This document shows positions 10,442-22,838 of a stretch of 64,000 nt of DNA, piece by piece. The stretch covers positions 124,001 to 188,000 of the forward strand of contig JAEUBA010000047.1 of NCBI GenBank assembly GCA_018257865.1, read 5' to 3'. Each line of letters begins with the position of its first letter. Within the stretch, counting starts at the first letter, position 1. The notes under the pieces were generated by a model. It saw nothing but the letters and a program-made list of their open reading frames with translations, was not told the origin of the DNA and did no database searches. Origin of the DNA: Stereocaulon alpinum. Taxonomy: Eukaryota; Ascomycota; Lecanoromycetes; Lecanorales; Stereocaulaceae. Made by a program: the position numbers and the translations under genes.

Positions 10442-11555
10442 GGAGGAGCACGAGATGTCTAGATTCGGAGCACTTTGTCATGATTTATTGGAAAGTTAGA
10501 TAGCCGTCGCTTTGCCCACATAATATTCTATGAAACAATCATAATTCAACCTCTTCGAACAACTCCAACAAAGCCAAAAATATACCGCGCAGAAGTAAGA
10601 ATCGTCTCTTTTCTTATATACACTCCACATTTGAAATGAGCGAAGATTCAATGACGAAACATCGACAATATAAACAAAAACAAAACCCCGGCCTTGGGTG
10701 ACGAGGATGAGCACGGAATAACGCTTGACGTACTCATTCCTACCAGTAGCCTATGCAAGTCTCTACAATATCAGACCGAGCTGTTCCTACGATCAAACCA
10801 CAGGGATCGAAATGCCATATTCCATCCCATCCAACACTAGTTTCTGCTGGACAGCTACTATAGATTCGCTCGCAACAACTGCACTCTCGTCCCCTGAAAT
10901 CCGCGCCGTTCCCTGCTTCTAGGTGCTTTCTGTAGGTCGGACGATAGGGGTGTTTGAGCGGTGGAAATGTGATTTGGGGATACGTAGGGGGTTGTTGTTG
11001 GTATTTTGATATAGATGGGAAGGAGGGAGTGTACATAGGAGAAGGGTGAGAGCGTAGAATAATGAGATGGTAAGGGTTTTGTGCGGTTTGGAGTGCAGAT
11101 TTGGGTGAAATTGGGCTTGGGTAAGGGTGTCTTATGGCGCTCAACATAGATTATGTTGAGCTACTGGTGCGTGGATGGGATAGCGCTGATGTATACCGGC
11201 TCAGCTCAAGTGCTGGATATTTCCTGCCATCGCTTTGAGAGAACGAGCCGAAATTGATAGCACCGGACTAAGATACAAACGTGCTTACTACTTCAATCGA
11301 TGATTGCCAGTGAGCGCTGTCATGGCTCCTTGACCCATGTTTCAGGTACGAGGTTTCTATTTCGGCTGATCTTGCTCTGGTCATTTAGGGCGTATGAACG
11401 TGTCGGTTATAGTGTTTATGCTGTTTGGTAAAAGGGCATGCTCCCGCTTAGTTCGATGCAGCGCAGCTTGCTGTTCCGTCGTGAGATATAGCAAGGTTGA
11501 TGGCGGGGTTACCTGTTCTGAGTGTGCTCCAGTGTAGTCGCGATAGAACGATTCC
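10442..11555. other. Intergenic region between convergent genes
   Basis: 3' flanks of the glycosylase and of the membrane-protein gene. Only low-complexity frames, such as a Pro/Tyr-rich one on the minus strand at 10740-11147. No gene supported. Confidence 0.5.
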
Positions 11556-12884
11556 TTAATCTTCCTTGACATTCCTCGTACCCGCATTCGCCGCAGTGTC
11601 AGCAACAAGAGCAATCTGCAATGTTATAAAGGCCTGAACAATCCCAGCAGCAATACTCATAAACGAGCTCCATTCCGTCGGCCCAAAGAGATATACGACT
11701 GGCGCAACACCCACACATAATGACGCACTGATCAAAAGCCCCCAGATACAGAGTGACATCCTTGGGGGAAGTGCCTCGCTTCTCCAGATGGGAATGGCCA
11801 GTATAGCGAAGTTTAGTATGGTCATACATGAGTTCTGGATTTGAAACCAGAAATCTGCATCTTTCGGGGTTCCTGGTTTGTGCAGCGAGTACTGCCAGGC
11901 TAGAGCGGTAGTAGGTATGGTGACGAGGAATGCGAGAAGACTTAGCCAGAGAGAGCTGGATATGCGCTTAAGGCGGTAGAGATTAGCAGAGTAGCTCATT
12001 GACTCTTCATAGGAATTTGAGTACATACGTTCAATCGCGCATGTGATGATCTTTCGAAAGTAATCGGATTACTCTTAATGATATCTGCCAATACGGGCCT
12101 TTCTACCATTAGATTCCATTTGATGTAGGGTAAAGGTACACTTGTTCGTACCATGTAGGTATATCGTTTCCACGCGAAGTTCCAGTCGCATGGTGATACG
12201 CTTCGAGGAACGTGTCGATCCCATTCCATCTCCTACGCATCAAGCTCTTTATTTGCGGTTCCAACGGCTTACGCGCGACCACTTCAGTTAAAACCTCCGG
12301 GATCAAACGAGCAGAGCTCTCGATAGTCCGGACTACGTCATTGATAACGTTCATAGTTTTCAAATCCGGCTGGCTACCATTGCGGATCAGAGCAAAACGG
12401 GCAATAGCCTCAAATTGACCCCAAATTTTGACATGGGTTGCGAGTCGCATAATGGACCAGGGATCTGTGGATCCGTTGATACTAGTAGGTAGCAGATACT
12501 CCAACTTGCGCCTTGTATGTTCGATATAATCATCCAGCCTCGGGAACACGTGCGGAAGTATGTCTTTGATGCTATACTCATTATGATCAAGTTCTGTAAG
12601 TGCAAAAAGAACGAAGGAGGCGGCAGCAGCATCGAGTCTAGATGTTAGTATAGCAAGATCCTGATAACTATCCTCTGGCGCCTGTGGCGTAATTTTGCTG
12701 TGGACGGCTGCATCTTGGTCCCTCGAAGGCTTCAGATCTATTCGTTTACGTATCAGCTCCGAAAGACAAGTGTCATGGGTCAACGCTGACATTGATCCTC
12801 CAGAGCATCTGGTGTCTTCCTGACGCGGCGTTTTCTTGGAGGTTGACTTTCTCCGATAGCCTGTATCTCGAGCTGAGTAGACAT
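11556..12884 (-). CDS. Hypothetical protein with four C-terminal membrane helices
   Basis: Three exons proposed: 12884-12791, 12737-12142 and 12050-11556, phase-consistent, total 1185 nt, 394 residues. The N-terminus carries a basic cluster (QPPRKRRVRKTP). The middle is soluble and mainly helical (LDAAAASFVLFALTELDHNE, LEPQIKSLMRRRWNGIDTFL). The last exon holds four hydrophobic segments: LWLSLLAFLVTIPTTALAW, CMTILNFAILAIPIW, IWGLLISASLCVGVAPVVYL and IAAGIVQAFITLQIALVA. No known family recognised. The first intron (53 nt, branch GCTGATACG) looks sound; the second (91 nt, donor GTGTAC) is less typical, so the membrane part might be a separate gene starting at the ATG at 12026. Role unknown; an internal or plasma membrane protein is likely. 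Confidence 0.55.
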
Positions 12885-14542
12885 TGCTAGAGGGCAAACG
12901 GTGTAGATGAATACAGAACTGCCGTGATTACAATGGCCGAGTGCCACATTCAGCAAGACATAAGAAGTGTATCGACAAGGCTGCACAATATTGTGTCCAA
13001 ATGGCCAATGGGAATGGTGTGAAGCGGCCAATTCAATTACGCGACTGGCCTTCTGGTATCCTGTGAGTAACTTATGCTGGGTACAACAGTAGAGAGTAAA
13101 GTCTTGGAGAGTCTTAAGAGTTCTTTTGGCAGGTTATTAAGATGCTATGGTTAGTGTGGGAGTTGTTGATGCCTACATGCGATGGACGAGTTCAGACTGA
13201 AGAGGCTGTGCAGTTAGCTGCCTGTCCCGGAGGACTTCAATAGAGTCCTCTCATTACCAAAGGTCCTATGTCCAAGGATACCCCGTCAACATAGACCCTT
13301 TCCCAACTAGGATTCTCCAGAACTTCAGAACTTTGGCAGCTCTACTTGCAGAGGCTTCCTACTAATACCTTCCTCCCCCCATGATCCGCACTCAAGATCA
13401 CCGTTCTGGATACAGACCCTAGCTCCCAGAGATCGATTAGCGTTTCCTTGTGTAGGATAAGTAACTCTGAGTCTCGATATCCATGAATCGTCAAAAGCGG
13501 CGAAGACACCCTCTACCACTCAATTCCAGCTACCGACACCTATTCTCCCTACGAAGCTGCGCGTGCGCGAACAAGCTCTCACTCCGAGATGAGTCGGATA
13601 GTAGCTTCTGCCTGGCTGAGTAGAGTAGTAAACGAAGCAATCTAACCTTCCATATCCGGTTTCCACACCGCACTCTCCAAAGAAACAATAGTGCTGAAGG
13701 AGCAATAATTGATATGAACATCCAAGCCAATATCCCAATCCCAGCTGAAATCTCAGCTTACGGAGATTAAGCGTGACTTCACAAATAGGACTTGGCGTCA
13801 GGAGAGACGCTTACTTACTTCATCCCATCGCACCTCAAAAGAGCTCTCTCCCCAGAGTACAAATATACCATAGATAGGGAAACACACATGCTCCCCGCAA
13901 CACCACGTAAAACCTTCTGAGCCAACATAAGATGGCGCAAGCTCACGATGCTCAGCCGAATGTACACAAGATAGTACCCACCTTACCAACCAGCGCGCTG
14001 ACGTGGCCATATGAGTTTCATGCAACGGTTCTCGGTGCGTCTCTCTGAAAGCTGTTAAGCCGGTAACAAGAGAGGTTTATAGATCTGCCACCGTCCTGTT
14101 GAGACATTCTGGTGCGCGCGTACCAGCGAATGTTAGATACACATGACATGATCTCGCTAAAACGCACAAGAAAGCTTTTCGTGAGACCAGCAGCACGAGC
14201 CATTATCATTGTAGATGGTAGGTACGCACATGCCAGGTATCCGGATCTGAAAATGAAGTCTTCACCTTTATAGCTCAAGGCGTTACAGTACACCAAGAAA
14301 GCACGCCGATGCTTGCAATGTCTTCTTCAGTGCTGGAATGACACACTTACGGGCTTGAACCTTTACTTGGTCGACCTGCCTTGATAGCTTACTTGTTGCG
14401 AAGTATAGTACCTGAATAACGTATAAGGATGCTTTCTATCAATAAGGGTATCAATTCTTCCAAGATGTATATGTACTGTCTATGTAGCTATCGTTAATTT
14501 CAGCGGTTCCGACGCTACGTGCAACGTTGCTCATCAATCATG
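12885..14542. other. Spacer with possible intron-rich minus-strand membrane-protein gene at about 13325-14296
   Basis: Several short minus-strand frames have hydrophobic, membrane-like character: MCVSLSMVYLYSGERALL near 13880 and LAWMFISIIAPSALLFLWRV near 13690, separated by a good donor (GTAAGT near 13816) and a possible branch site. They could be exons of one small membrane protein. I could not build a continuous model and no family is recognisable, so this is only a lead. 12885-13320 and 14297-14542 show nothing. Confidence 0.25.
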
Positions 14543-17500
14543 TCAGACATCAACATTGCTTTGCCAATGCCGCTGCTGTGCTAACTCTTGGGCATCATAG
14601 AATAAGTCGATGAGACATCCAGCAGACCAGGCCTGGGTGGGAGACTTTATCATATTAGCATGCTCTTGACACTCGATCTACTACATAAAACTTACGGAAT
14701 CACCACAAAACTCTCCATTCTTTTGGGTCAACTCCGCCAGACCAGCCCATGGACTTTCCTGAACAGCCTTCTTACACCCATACAATCTCCTTGTAATTTG
14801 CTGGAACGCCTCCGTCCTCTCTTCTCTTGTGTTCCTCCGCATCAAGTCGAATTTGAGCAATGCCCGTAAGAAGTAGCCAGTGGGCCATATCCACTCTGGC
14901 CCTTGATGGTAGTTGCGACCTTTAGATGTGGCGAAGTCAGTGGAGTCTTCGGAGTTGATGTAGTAGGGCCGGTAGTTGAGATCCAAAGGATCAAGAGTCG
15001 CCATGCCAGTGGGACCGCGGAGGATGTTGTCTGCCATTGCGAGTGCGTATAGAGCCTTGCTTGGAGTGAAGAGCTGAGGAGCAACAGTCATGGCAACTGG
15101 GAAATTGGGCCGCAACTGGTAGTCTTCGTACTCCTTGCCGGACTTGTAGAGATCTTTGTAGATGCCACGACGGTTGACAATAGCGGTGTTGACATCGTAT
15201 TGGGCATCTTCCTTCGCATCCACTGGAACATAATAGCACCGTTCGAAGTTTTTCTGAATTCTTGATGCCCAGTCCTCGAAGGAGACCGTCTGCCCTTTGG
15301 CAGTCTTGACGCCGCTGAGCTTATACTTGCGTTCGGAGTAAAGTTGTGCAACCCATCTAAGAGTGCTATATACAAGACCGGTGATCTCAATGGCAGCGCC
15401 ATCCCTTGGTGTGCCGGGAACGCCCTTATTACCAGCTTTTGGATTCTCGCCCATCTTGTCCATCCACGTACCGCAGTTCCATTGATTACCACCAAAAACG
15501 AGTCCGGTATCCCAGTCGACGTTAATGTCAATCTGGAACCCTTCAGACTTCATCTGCATATCCAAGGCAGGACCAGCATTGGCTTCTCGAAAAGAGAGGC
15601 CTGTCGCATGTCTTTGCAATGCTTCCTGAATGATCTCTTCGATGGTGGATTCTTTCGAGTAGGCTCGAGGATCATCATACTCGAAAAACGTGTCGTCATA
15701 TGGTAGGAAGCGTCTGGCAACTTTCACTTTCAAGATGCCCATTCCGTTGGGCACCATGGTAGCGTAGTCTTGAATATTCTGCAAAAAGAACCAGATCGAG
15801 TCTCGGGAATTGTAGCGTGGCAGCTTTCCATCGCTTAGTAGATTAGGTATCATGCCGTGCTTGAGTACGCTTGCAAATGCTTTGATATGTTCTAGAGCGA
15901 TCTTGTATCTGCCAGTAGCGAGGAACAATCCCCTGAGGGAGATGAACACATCTCGACCCCAACAACGTGCCCAGCTATGTGTGAAATGAGGCAGGCCTGC
16001 TGCCAGAGATGGGACACTCTTGTCAGGATACAGGGATGCAGATTTCATGTGGCCAGTCATTTGAACGCTGACCATGGCAAGACTTTGCAGGAAGCCTTGA
16101 CCATGCCGTATATTGTCTCCCATCAACTCCATGCCTTGGTCCCAGGAAGCTCGATATGCCGTTTGGATGACCAGGGCGAAATATCTGGGAAGTAGAAAGC
16201 TTGGAAGTCTTCTGATAGCATTGAAGCGCTGTTTTAGCCATCGTGCAGCCTTGTGGAGAGAGGGACGGCGGGCTTGTTCCGCTATTCTTTCCAGTCTGCT
16301 AACGATCCATTCCAACGCCCACTGCCCGTCTCGCAAGTGATTGCAGATAGGATGACCAAGGTTGTTGTCCCTGATGACGTTCTTGAGGATGCTCCACCAG
16401 CCTTGCAAACCAGCATATACCAGGTTGCCGTAGTTAGGGATGGTATAGACACCATCAGCACCACCCAAGAAGTCGTGCTCTTCAGGCTCACTCCTGTACA
16501 GAAAAAAGTTAAGATCCACCAGGTCAAGATCTGCAAAGGCTTCTTTGGCTCCGGTGGTCACGAAGCTCTCAAGACCCTGCGAGTGCTCGGCCCCAGGCAT
16601 CCAGGTCTCGAAAAGTGCTATGCTGCCAGGTGCAAAGTGTGCGGGGACGGTAATGACCGTCTCATCGGCTTTCGATTCGAGCTTTATGTCGTTGAAATCA
16701 GAAACCTTGCTAGGCAGACCTTTGAGAAGTGCCTTTTCGGCACAAACCTCATTCGTGGTGCGCTCTGACGCATCAACCCACAGTGACCAAGCTCCTAGGA
16801 CCTTAGCTTTGGTACCAGCAAGATGGACTGGAGTTAAATTGCCATGACCGCTGCCGTAACCGGGGAAAGCCGTATGGGCGACTAAGAAGTAGCCTTTTCT
16901 CGTTTGTGGATGAACGCGGTGGACGGTGATGTATTCGCCTTCATGGTGGATAAAAGTTTCGTCGTGTCCATCACCACCCATTTGAGTATGCAGCTTGTTC
17001 AACAACTTCTTGATCCCACCAATCCCTACGCCGCCCCCAATGTCGACATGTCCCTCCGATGACGTTGAGGTGTAGAGTCTCTGCTCATGGACTATGTTCA
17101 AAAGCTTAGGGTAGATCTCGTCGTAACCCATAACACTTCCTGTAGCGCATGCGCACAGATTGACGAGGGCAGCATTTGGAAGGGTATCTCGCGCATCACG
17201 CTTCTGAGCAGGCACCTCGTTGTCATGGGTACAGTCCATGAAAAGTGCGTGCAGTGGGCTCTGTCTGACACGATGAATTCTGTCTGCTCCCGCAGTCTCG
17301 ATTCCATTGACCCCGTTTACTTTGTCAGACTCAGGGTCTTGGTGCTGAGAGATCTCATCGATCTCAAAACTACCAATTGGTCGACCGCCATGCATGTGCA
17401 CTAGTCGACTGACTTCTTCCGTACTCCAAGCTTGCATAGCTTCTCGGATGAGTGCGCTTAGACCTAGTCTCTTGACGAAAAGATAATCCATATCTTCCGA

Positions 17501-19333
17501 ACCCGTGAATAATTCTGCAAAGACTGCAAGGTTCGGTCTCACTTCTCGTGCTTGGTCGAGAAGATACTCCGCTACTACTAGCGGTGTTGAATGACAATTG
17601 TCAATGCGGAACCCTGCGAAGTACTTCGCCATGAGACGGGTGTATTTGGTCATAAACTCCCACAGAAAAGGGTTGTCGTTTGGTGATTGACCATACCGTA
17701 GCTTGACACAATCGGACCAGACAATGACTTCTCGACGTAGATAGGCGCGTGAGTCAGACCCAGCGTGATCTTTCAAAGCATTTGCAGCCCAAATCCAACC
17801 ATTGTTGACAAGTGACAGGCTTCTCGGGTTGTGCTTTTTGGTTGTAGCGTTTGAAGGTAACCTTGTGAAGTATGACTCGATGAAGGCGCTTTTTGGACCG
17901 ATTGCTCCCAGCTTAGGGCCATGGTCGTCCAGCCGGACATACTTGACGCGGTCGAAAAGTTGTGCCTGAATGACGCCAACATCGGAGTCGTAGTCCTTGT
18001 AGAAGGGTTGGTTCAATTCATTGAGAATGTCGGTCATGTTTCGAATTGCAGCATCTTTCGCTGACATGTTCTCTTCATAGCGACCATGAAGTACCGTCAG
18101 CAGAGCAGCGCCGACACGAGCATCTATTTTACGTCCGAATCGTAGCCCCATATCATTCGCTCCAAAGAAGTCATTGTTGAGTAAGAAGTCGGCTTTCTGC
18201 TTCAATGACCAGGCTTTGACGCCATCCAGCCCGCCAATACCAGAGCTGAATCCCCCCTTTGGAATGGATGTTTGTCCTTGAGACCAGGTTTCCACAGCTC
18301 GCTGAGTATCGCGTCGAACGTCAACAACGTAGTACTGCCAGAGATGCAAAGGTATGATGACGTGCTCTTTAACGCCCGCTATAACCTTGTTGAGGTCGTC
18401 CACGCTTGATAATGTAGTGGGTAGCCCGTAACTTGCAATCTCGTTACCAAACTTCAACAAAGCGTTATCCAGTTCGAGCGCAGACTCGAGCCATGGAGCA
18501 GTCTCGATGTTGTAACCAGCCTCTGGATGTTCCTCGAGCCACTTGCTGTTGTTCGCCGTGTGATTCCAGACCACGTCCGTCAAACCAAGTAAGCCATGCT
18601 CCTTCTCCATGTTGGTTATCATTGTGGCGATATTTTTCTCGCCATTCGGAAAGCACCAAGGATCGAATGACAGTTGGTTGTAGATGCTGTACGGAGAATT
18701 GGAGTCTCCTCTTTCTGTGAGTGGTGTGAAGTGGACCATGTTGTAATTCCGTCGAGCAATCCCTTTCAGATGTCTCTCCCAATCGTCTGGGTATCTGCCC
18801 ATAAATTTCGACACCACGGAGAAGACGGAGAGAGAGTCCAATGGCAAGATGTCCTTGCGGAGGGTGATTTTAGGCTCGACATCAATGTAGTAGGTGGGTG
18901 TCCTCGTGGGTAACGGTGGAGTGACATTAGAGGTCGAGAATGCAGGCAGCGGTGTAAAGGTGTTATAGAATGCAAACGCTCCGGCAAGGTAGATGGGGAC
19001 GTCGAGCTTAAGGGTTCCGTTGAAGTCTGGATGAAGCCTGCATGCCCCAACGTGTCAACGAGGGCCAACTTGCAGGCGTCAGGTCACCCACTTGAACTCT
19101 CGAAAGCTATGACGGTTGAACGGTTTCCCAGCCTCTGGAATATTCACCCAAAGGCTGCCCTGTCGGCAAATTGAACTTGTACCTTCAATCTCGAAGCGAA
19201 TGACGTAGGCTGGATCAGAGGGAGCGGGCATGTAGAGGTACTCGTGTCCACCGGGGACATTGGGAGCACCATCGTCAGTTAAATGCACAAGGTAAAACTC
19301 CAAGGGGGTGGACCCCCCTGGAGCGGTCATCAT
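14543..19333 (-). CDS. GDB1: Glycogen debranching enzyme
   Basis: Bifunctional cytosolic enzyme: a 4-alpha-glucanotransferase moves maltosyl/maltotriosyl units and an amylo-alpha-1,6-glucosidase removes the branch glucose, completing glycogen breakdown. Exons 19333-19092, 19037-14696 and 14632-14543 total 4674 nt, 1557 residues, against about 1540 in yeast. The GH13-type half shows TDVVWNHTANNSKW, GFRIDNCHSTP (nucleophile Asp), LAVFAELFTGSEDMDYLF (acid/base Glu) and FMDCTHDNEVP. The GH133-type half shows HSWARCWGRDVFISLRG and GTPRDGAAIEITGLVYS. The last exon, coding AWSAGCLIDLFYDAQELA, restores the conserved C-terminus; without splicing at 14695 the frame stops at a TAG (14681) just inside the 63 nt intron. 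The first intron is 54 nt with a GTGGGT donor. Intact in every conserved region checked. Confidence 0.97.
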
Positions 19334-19919
19334 TGACTTGTTTGAGGAAATGAAAGCTGCTGGGAAAAAAGACGGGCTAGGAAGATAGGATTAATAGGTA
19401 TGTAGGTGAATTGAGCAGACGCAAAGGTCAATTGGCATAGAAAATGAAAGGAGAGTAAGCAGCCATGTCTCTATGAGGGTAGAAAGGCAAGCTCCGCAAA
19501 CGAGTGATAAGGAAGGAGCGCCCGGAGTATACCTTAAAGAGTCTTGCTTTGTTCTGAACCAACAATCAAGCCAGAGTCACGTTGCTGACTCATCAAGGCC
19601 AATGAAGTCAACAGAATAGAAAGTGACTCCCCCAGACGACTTCCATCCACTGTTACGGCACCCATCCTGTACTGCCGCGAGACCTTGATTTCATCAGGTC
19701 TGACAGGTGTCACACAGTCACAGCAGACGATGTTTTGATGTTTTGGTAAGTCACAAGTACCATGGTATTGAGCTACTAGGTAGGTGATAGGTATGATGGC
19801 GGGGCTCCACTGCGCACCTAATGCTCTCCGCCTTACCGAGTACTGACCTTCCATGCCCATGCTAGACAATTCGCGCCGCCTACCCCGAAACAAGAAACTT
19901 TCCACCCCCGCCATCCACT
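19334..19919. promoter_or_regulatory. Divergent intergenic promoter region
   Basis: 586 bp separates the start codons of the debranching enzyme (leftward) and the MuDR-like protein (rightward), so it must hold both promoters. A 126-residue minus-strand frame lies here (19534-19914), but it has no family likeness and occupies the leader position, so it was not called. No specific operator recognised. Confidence 0.45.
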
Positions 19920-21008
19920 ATGCCTCCTATCGTACAAGGTCAAATCTTCCCCAGTCTAGCCGACTTCAAGAATGCCCTCCGCGATTGGGCCATCGAGCGC
20001 AATTGGACTCCACACATTCTTGACAGCGACAGTCATCGAGTCCGTGCTGGTTGTCGTTCCAGCGCAGACTGTCCTTTTCGCATACGAGCAAACTACAGCG
20101 TTAAGAGAGGCGATGCGAAAGTCACCACTTGCGATGATAACCATAGCTGCGAGCCATTCCGGACCCCGGCTGATGGAAAGGCACATCAGGATATCAAGCG
20201 CGCTGAGACTGGCAAGCTGAAATTTCTACTCGAAGCCGTACCTAAGCTCATGACAGTGACCTTGGACACGAACATTCTTGATATTATCGCTGCCATCGAG
20301 CGCAAATATGGACAAAAGATCCCCACGCGACAAGCACAGAAAGTGAAAGCGAACCTTACCGAGAGAGTGAAGGGACCATGTCGCCATTGCCATCAGCTTG
20401 GTCACACAAGAAGACACTGCCCCCAACTTCGAGCTCCTGCTCCAGGCCCTATAACCTTCAATTCGATGCAACAGGATCTCCAGCGCTTTGCAGACGAGAC
20501 ACAGGACGACACCACTTACGGGGAAACTACCATGGAGATTGGCTCTCCAAGTGAGAGGGCGCCAGCCCCAATGAATTACATCAACGGTCACCAAACAAAC
20601 GGGCAGAATCCTGGCTATCCCGGGCACGATCATCCCCAGTCCGCATCAAGTACGGCGTACACTCAACCCTACCCTCCACGAAGCGGTGTCCCCGTCGATC
20701 CAGATATTGCCCCCAGAATTCAACGATTGAACTCCAATGAAGGGCCAGTGCCAATGCAATCTACCATTACGCCAACTCAACAGCTACACCAGCAGCCTCC
20801 CATCACACCAAACCAACAACTACATACATATTCTGATCAACTGCCCGGACAGCCTAGTGGTGCACAAAATCAGTCAGGGAATAAGACACCCCAGGAGACG
20901 AGGTTAGAGGCCGCCAAGCTGATGCAGCAAGCAGCAAGGCTGATGCAGGAGGCGGCAAGATTAAACTCTGAGGCTGCAAGGTTGAACGCATCCGTAGCAA
21001 GCGCGTGA
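19920..21008 (+). CDS. MuDR-like DNA-binding and CCHC zinc-knuckle protein, no transposase core
   Basis: Single-exon, 362 residues. Residues 8-80 match the pattern of the N-terminal DNA-binding domain of Mutator-like transposases and FAR1/WRKY-GCM1 folds: LADFKNALRDWAIERNW, then VRAGCRSSADCPFRIRA with the paired cysteines, then TTCDDNHSCEP supplying the His/Cys ligands. A helical region follows (IIAAIERKYGQKIPTRQAQK), then a CCHC knuckle CRHCHQLGHTRRHC at about 154-167. The rest is Pro/Gln-rich and ends in heptad-like repeats of AARLMQ/AARLNS type, a probable oligomerising coiled coil. The DDE catalytic domain of a Mutator transposase is absent and the frame is clean, so this looks like a transposon-derived regulator rather than an active element. 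Likely nuclear; target unknown. Confidence 0.75.
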   Translation: MPPIVQGQIFPSLADFKNALRDWAIERNWTPHILDSDSHRVRAGCRSSADCPFRIRANYSVKRGDAKVTTCDDNHSCEPFRTPADGKAHQDIKRAETGKLKFLLEAVPKLMTVTLDTNILDIIAAIERKYGQKIPTRQAQKVKANLTERVKGPCRHCHQLGHTRRHCPQLRAPAPGPITFNSMQQDLQRFADETQDDTTYGETTMEIGSPSERAPAPMNYINGHQTNGQNPGYPGHDHPQSASSTAYTQPYPPRSGVPVDPDIAPRIQRLNSNEGPVPMQSTITPTQQLHQQPPITPNQQLHTYSDQLPGQPSGAQNQSGNKTPQETRLEAAKLMQQAARLMQEAARLNSEAARLNASVASA

Positions 21009-22838
21009 GGCATAAGAAGGATATGAAGAGCTATACCATTAGACGGTTTCCCGTAACAAGCACTGATCAATGATGAATGCGAACGAGCTACGTTACACAC
21101 GAAACAACTAGAATTGGGAAGCACATTTGCTCTATGCTTCGCCAGTTCGCGAGGCTTAAACACGAAGTCGAGCCAATCTGGGTTCGGCAACCATCTCGAA
21201 AGACCTTGGACACAAAATGCTGGCTACAGGGCCGATGCCAGCATCTGTGTCATACTGGAATTAGGCAAGCACGATCTATTGGAAGGGCAGCTACACCATC
21301 GTCGGCTTCCTCTGACGCTGTCCAGCTTAGCCTGGAGTTTACCATTCGAGCAATCTTCGATCGTGCAAGTCAAGGTGTAGCCGACGACTCTTTGGTCGGT
21401 GCGGCCATTGGTTCCGAAACCAAGGGACGGTCATTGAAACCTTGATCAAATTGTATACTTAAACTCCTCTCGCTTCCTTTCCATCCTGTTTCCGTCAACC
21501 TATCCAACTCCTACAACGTGAACCACAGGCACTACACTAATGTCAGTTCAGCCACGCCAACTACAATCCATTCGCATGGTGTAGGCCAGTAAGTGTAAGT
21601 GTCATGGTTGCAGCCGCAACCACACATCCGATCAGCATGTCTTCCTCCAACTTTAAGCCCTCACATTCGCACGGCCTACAAGGTTTCAATGCAAAGACCA
21701 ATCTTTTAAGCTCTCCTTCTTCCTTGTGCCTCTTCTATCTTGGGTTGGAATGATCATCATCTCTTCTATCATCCATTCCGTTGGTTCTTCTCGTGCGGGG
21801 TTTGATCCTGTGCTTTATCATAAGCGTGACGACCGCATCGGCATCCAGCCATTTGCGAGTTTCCTCGCAAATGGGACTTTTGATATGTGTCTTCCTCTCA
21901 CTCTTGACCCGGCCTGATCTGAGCAACGTTCGTTCTGACCCTCCCTTGCATATTATACTCTTTTCAAAAAGGCGTACTGCTTGTCCAACATGCCTCAATC
22001 AAGTGACTGAATTTTCTACCCAGCTATTGAACATCGACTATTTCGAGGTCACGGAAGATCATCACGACGCCCTTCAAATCAAGCATGCACAGAATCACGG
22101 ACGACTACCCTTATTGCCGCGTCCACTTGTGCACTGGGTAAGGCATCCTAACTCTGGCAAGGCGCTATTGGCCGAACATTCGAGGCTCGGTGGGGCAGCT
22201 TAACAGAACGCCTTGCTTACCATGGATATACCCTGCAGCAAGAACATCTACAACAAAGAAATGAGAGGCAGGTGCAGATGTTCAGGGTTCCGATCGAATT
22301 TGGGTTGCATGGAAGCGAGGGGCGGATGCCAGCAGGTCACGCGATCGAGATTGCTACCCAGACTACCTGGGCGAAGTCGTTGCTGGGATGTTGAACTCAC
22401 CTCATGTCGGGCGCGAAGAGTAGCTCAAGACTGCATTGACACGGTTTAATGACACCCAAATTTCGAGCTTTGCAGTATGGATTTACAAAGCTCGTAGATA
22501 TCATTGCCCTAAAGAATGGCTGCCGGTGACCGGAAAGGCTAGCGTAAGGTACTCTCGGTACTGTGTCGCTTTTTCAGCCTTATTAAGACCCTTGTTGAGG
22601 ACCCACCTCCCCACCAGACCCGTTCAACTTTCTCACAGTAAAACCCCCACACCATCTCTCCTAGCTGCATACCCAAGGCACCCCAAGCCTTTTCTCAATT
22701 GAGTCCTATAAGACTACCCTGTGACCCGCAAACATAGCGAGAATCACATCAAGAGCGCTTCGACCCCTTGCCCTTTTCTCCCCTTCTCTCCGCCCTTCCC
22801 CACCCTTCAGGCCGCCATCCAGATCCTTCCCAAGAGCC
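21009..22838. other. Intergenic region, no convincing gene
   Basis: 1.8 kb between the MuDR-like gene and the glycerol-3-phosphate dehydrogenase. The best frame (21781-22203, plus) begins with a hydrophobic signal-like stretch (LVRGLILCFIISVTTASA) but the rest lacks family likeness. C/T-rich tracts before 22839 are typical of fungal promoters. Confidence 0.45.

Noticed and set aside
19534..19914. 126-residue minus-strand frame upstream of the debranching enzyme
   Set aside because: Lies in the divergent promoter region, has no family likeness and no better composition than chance frames.
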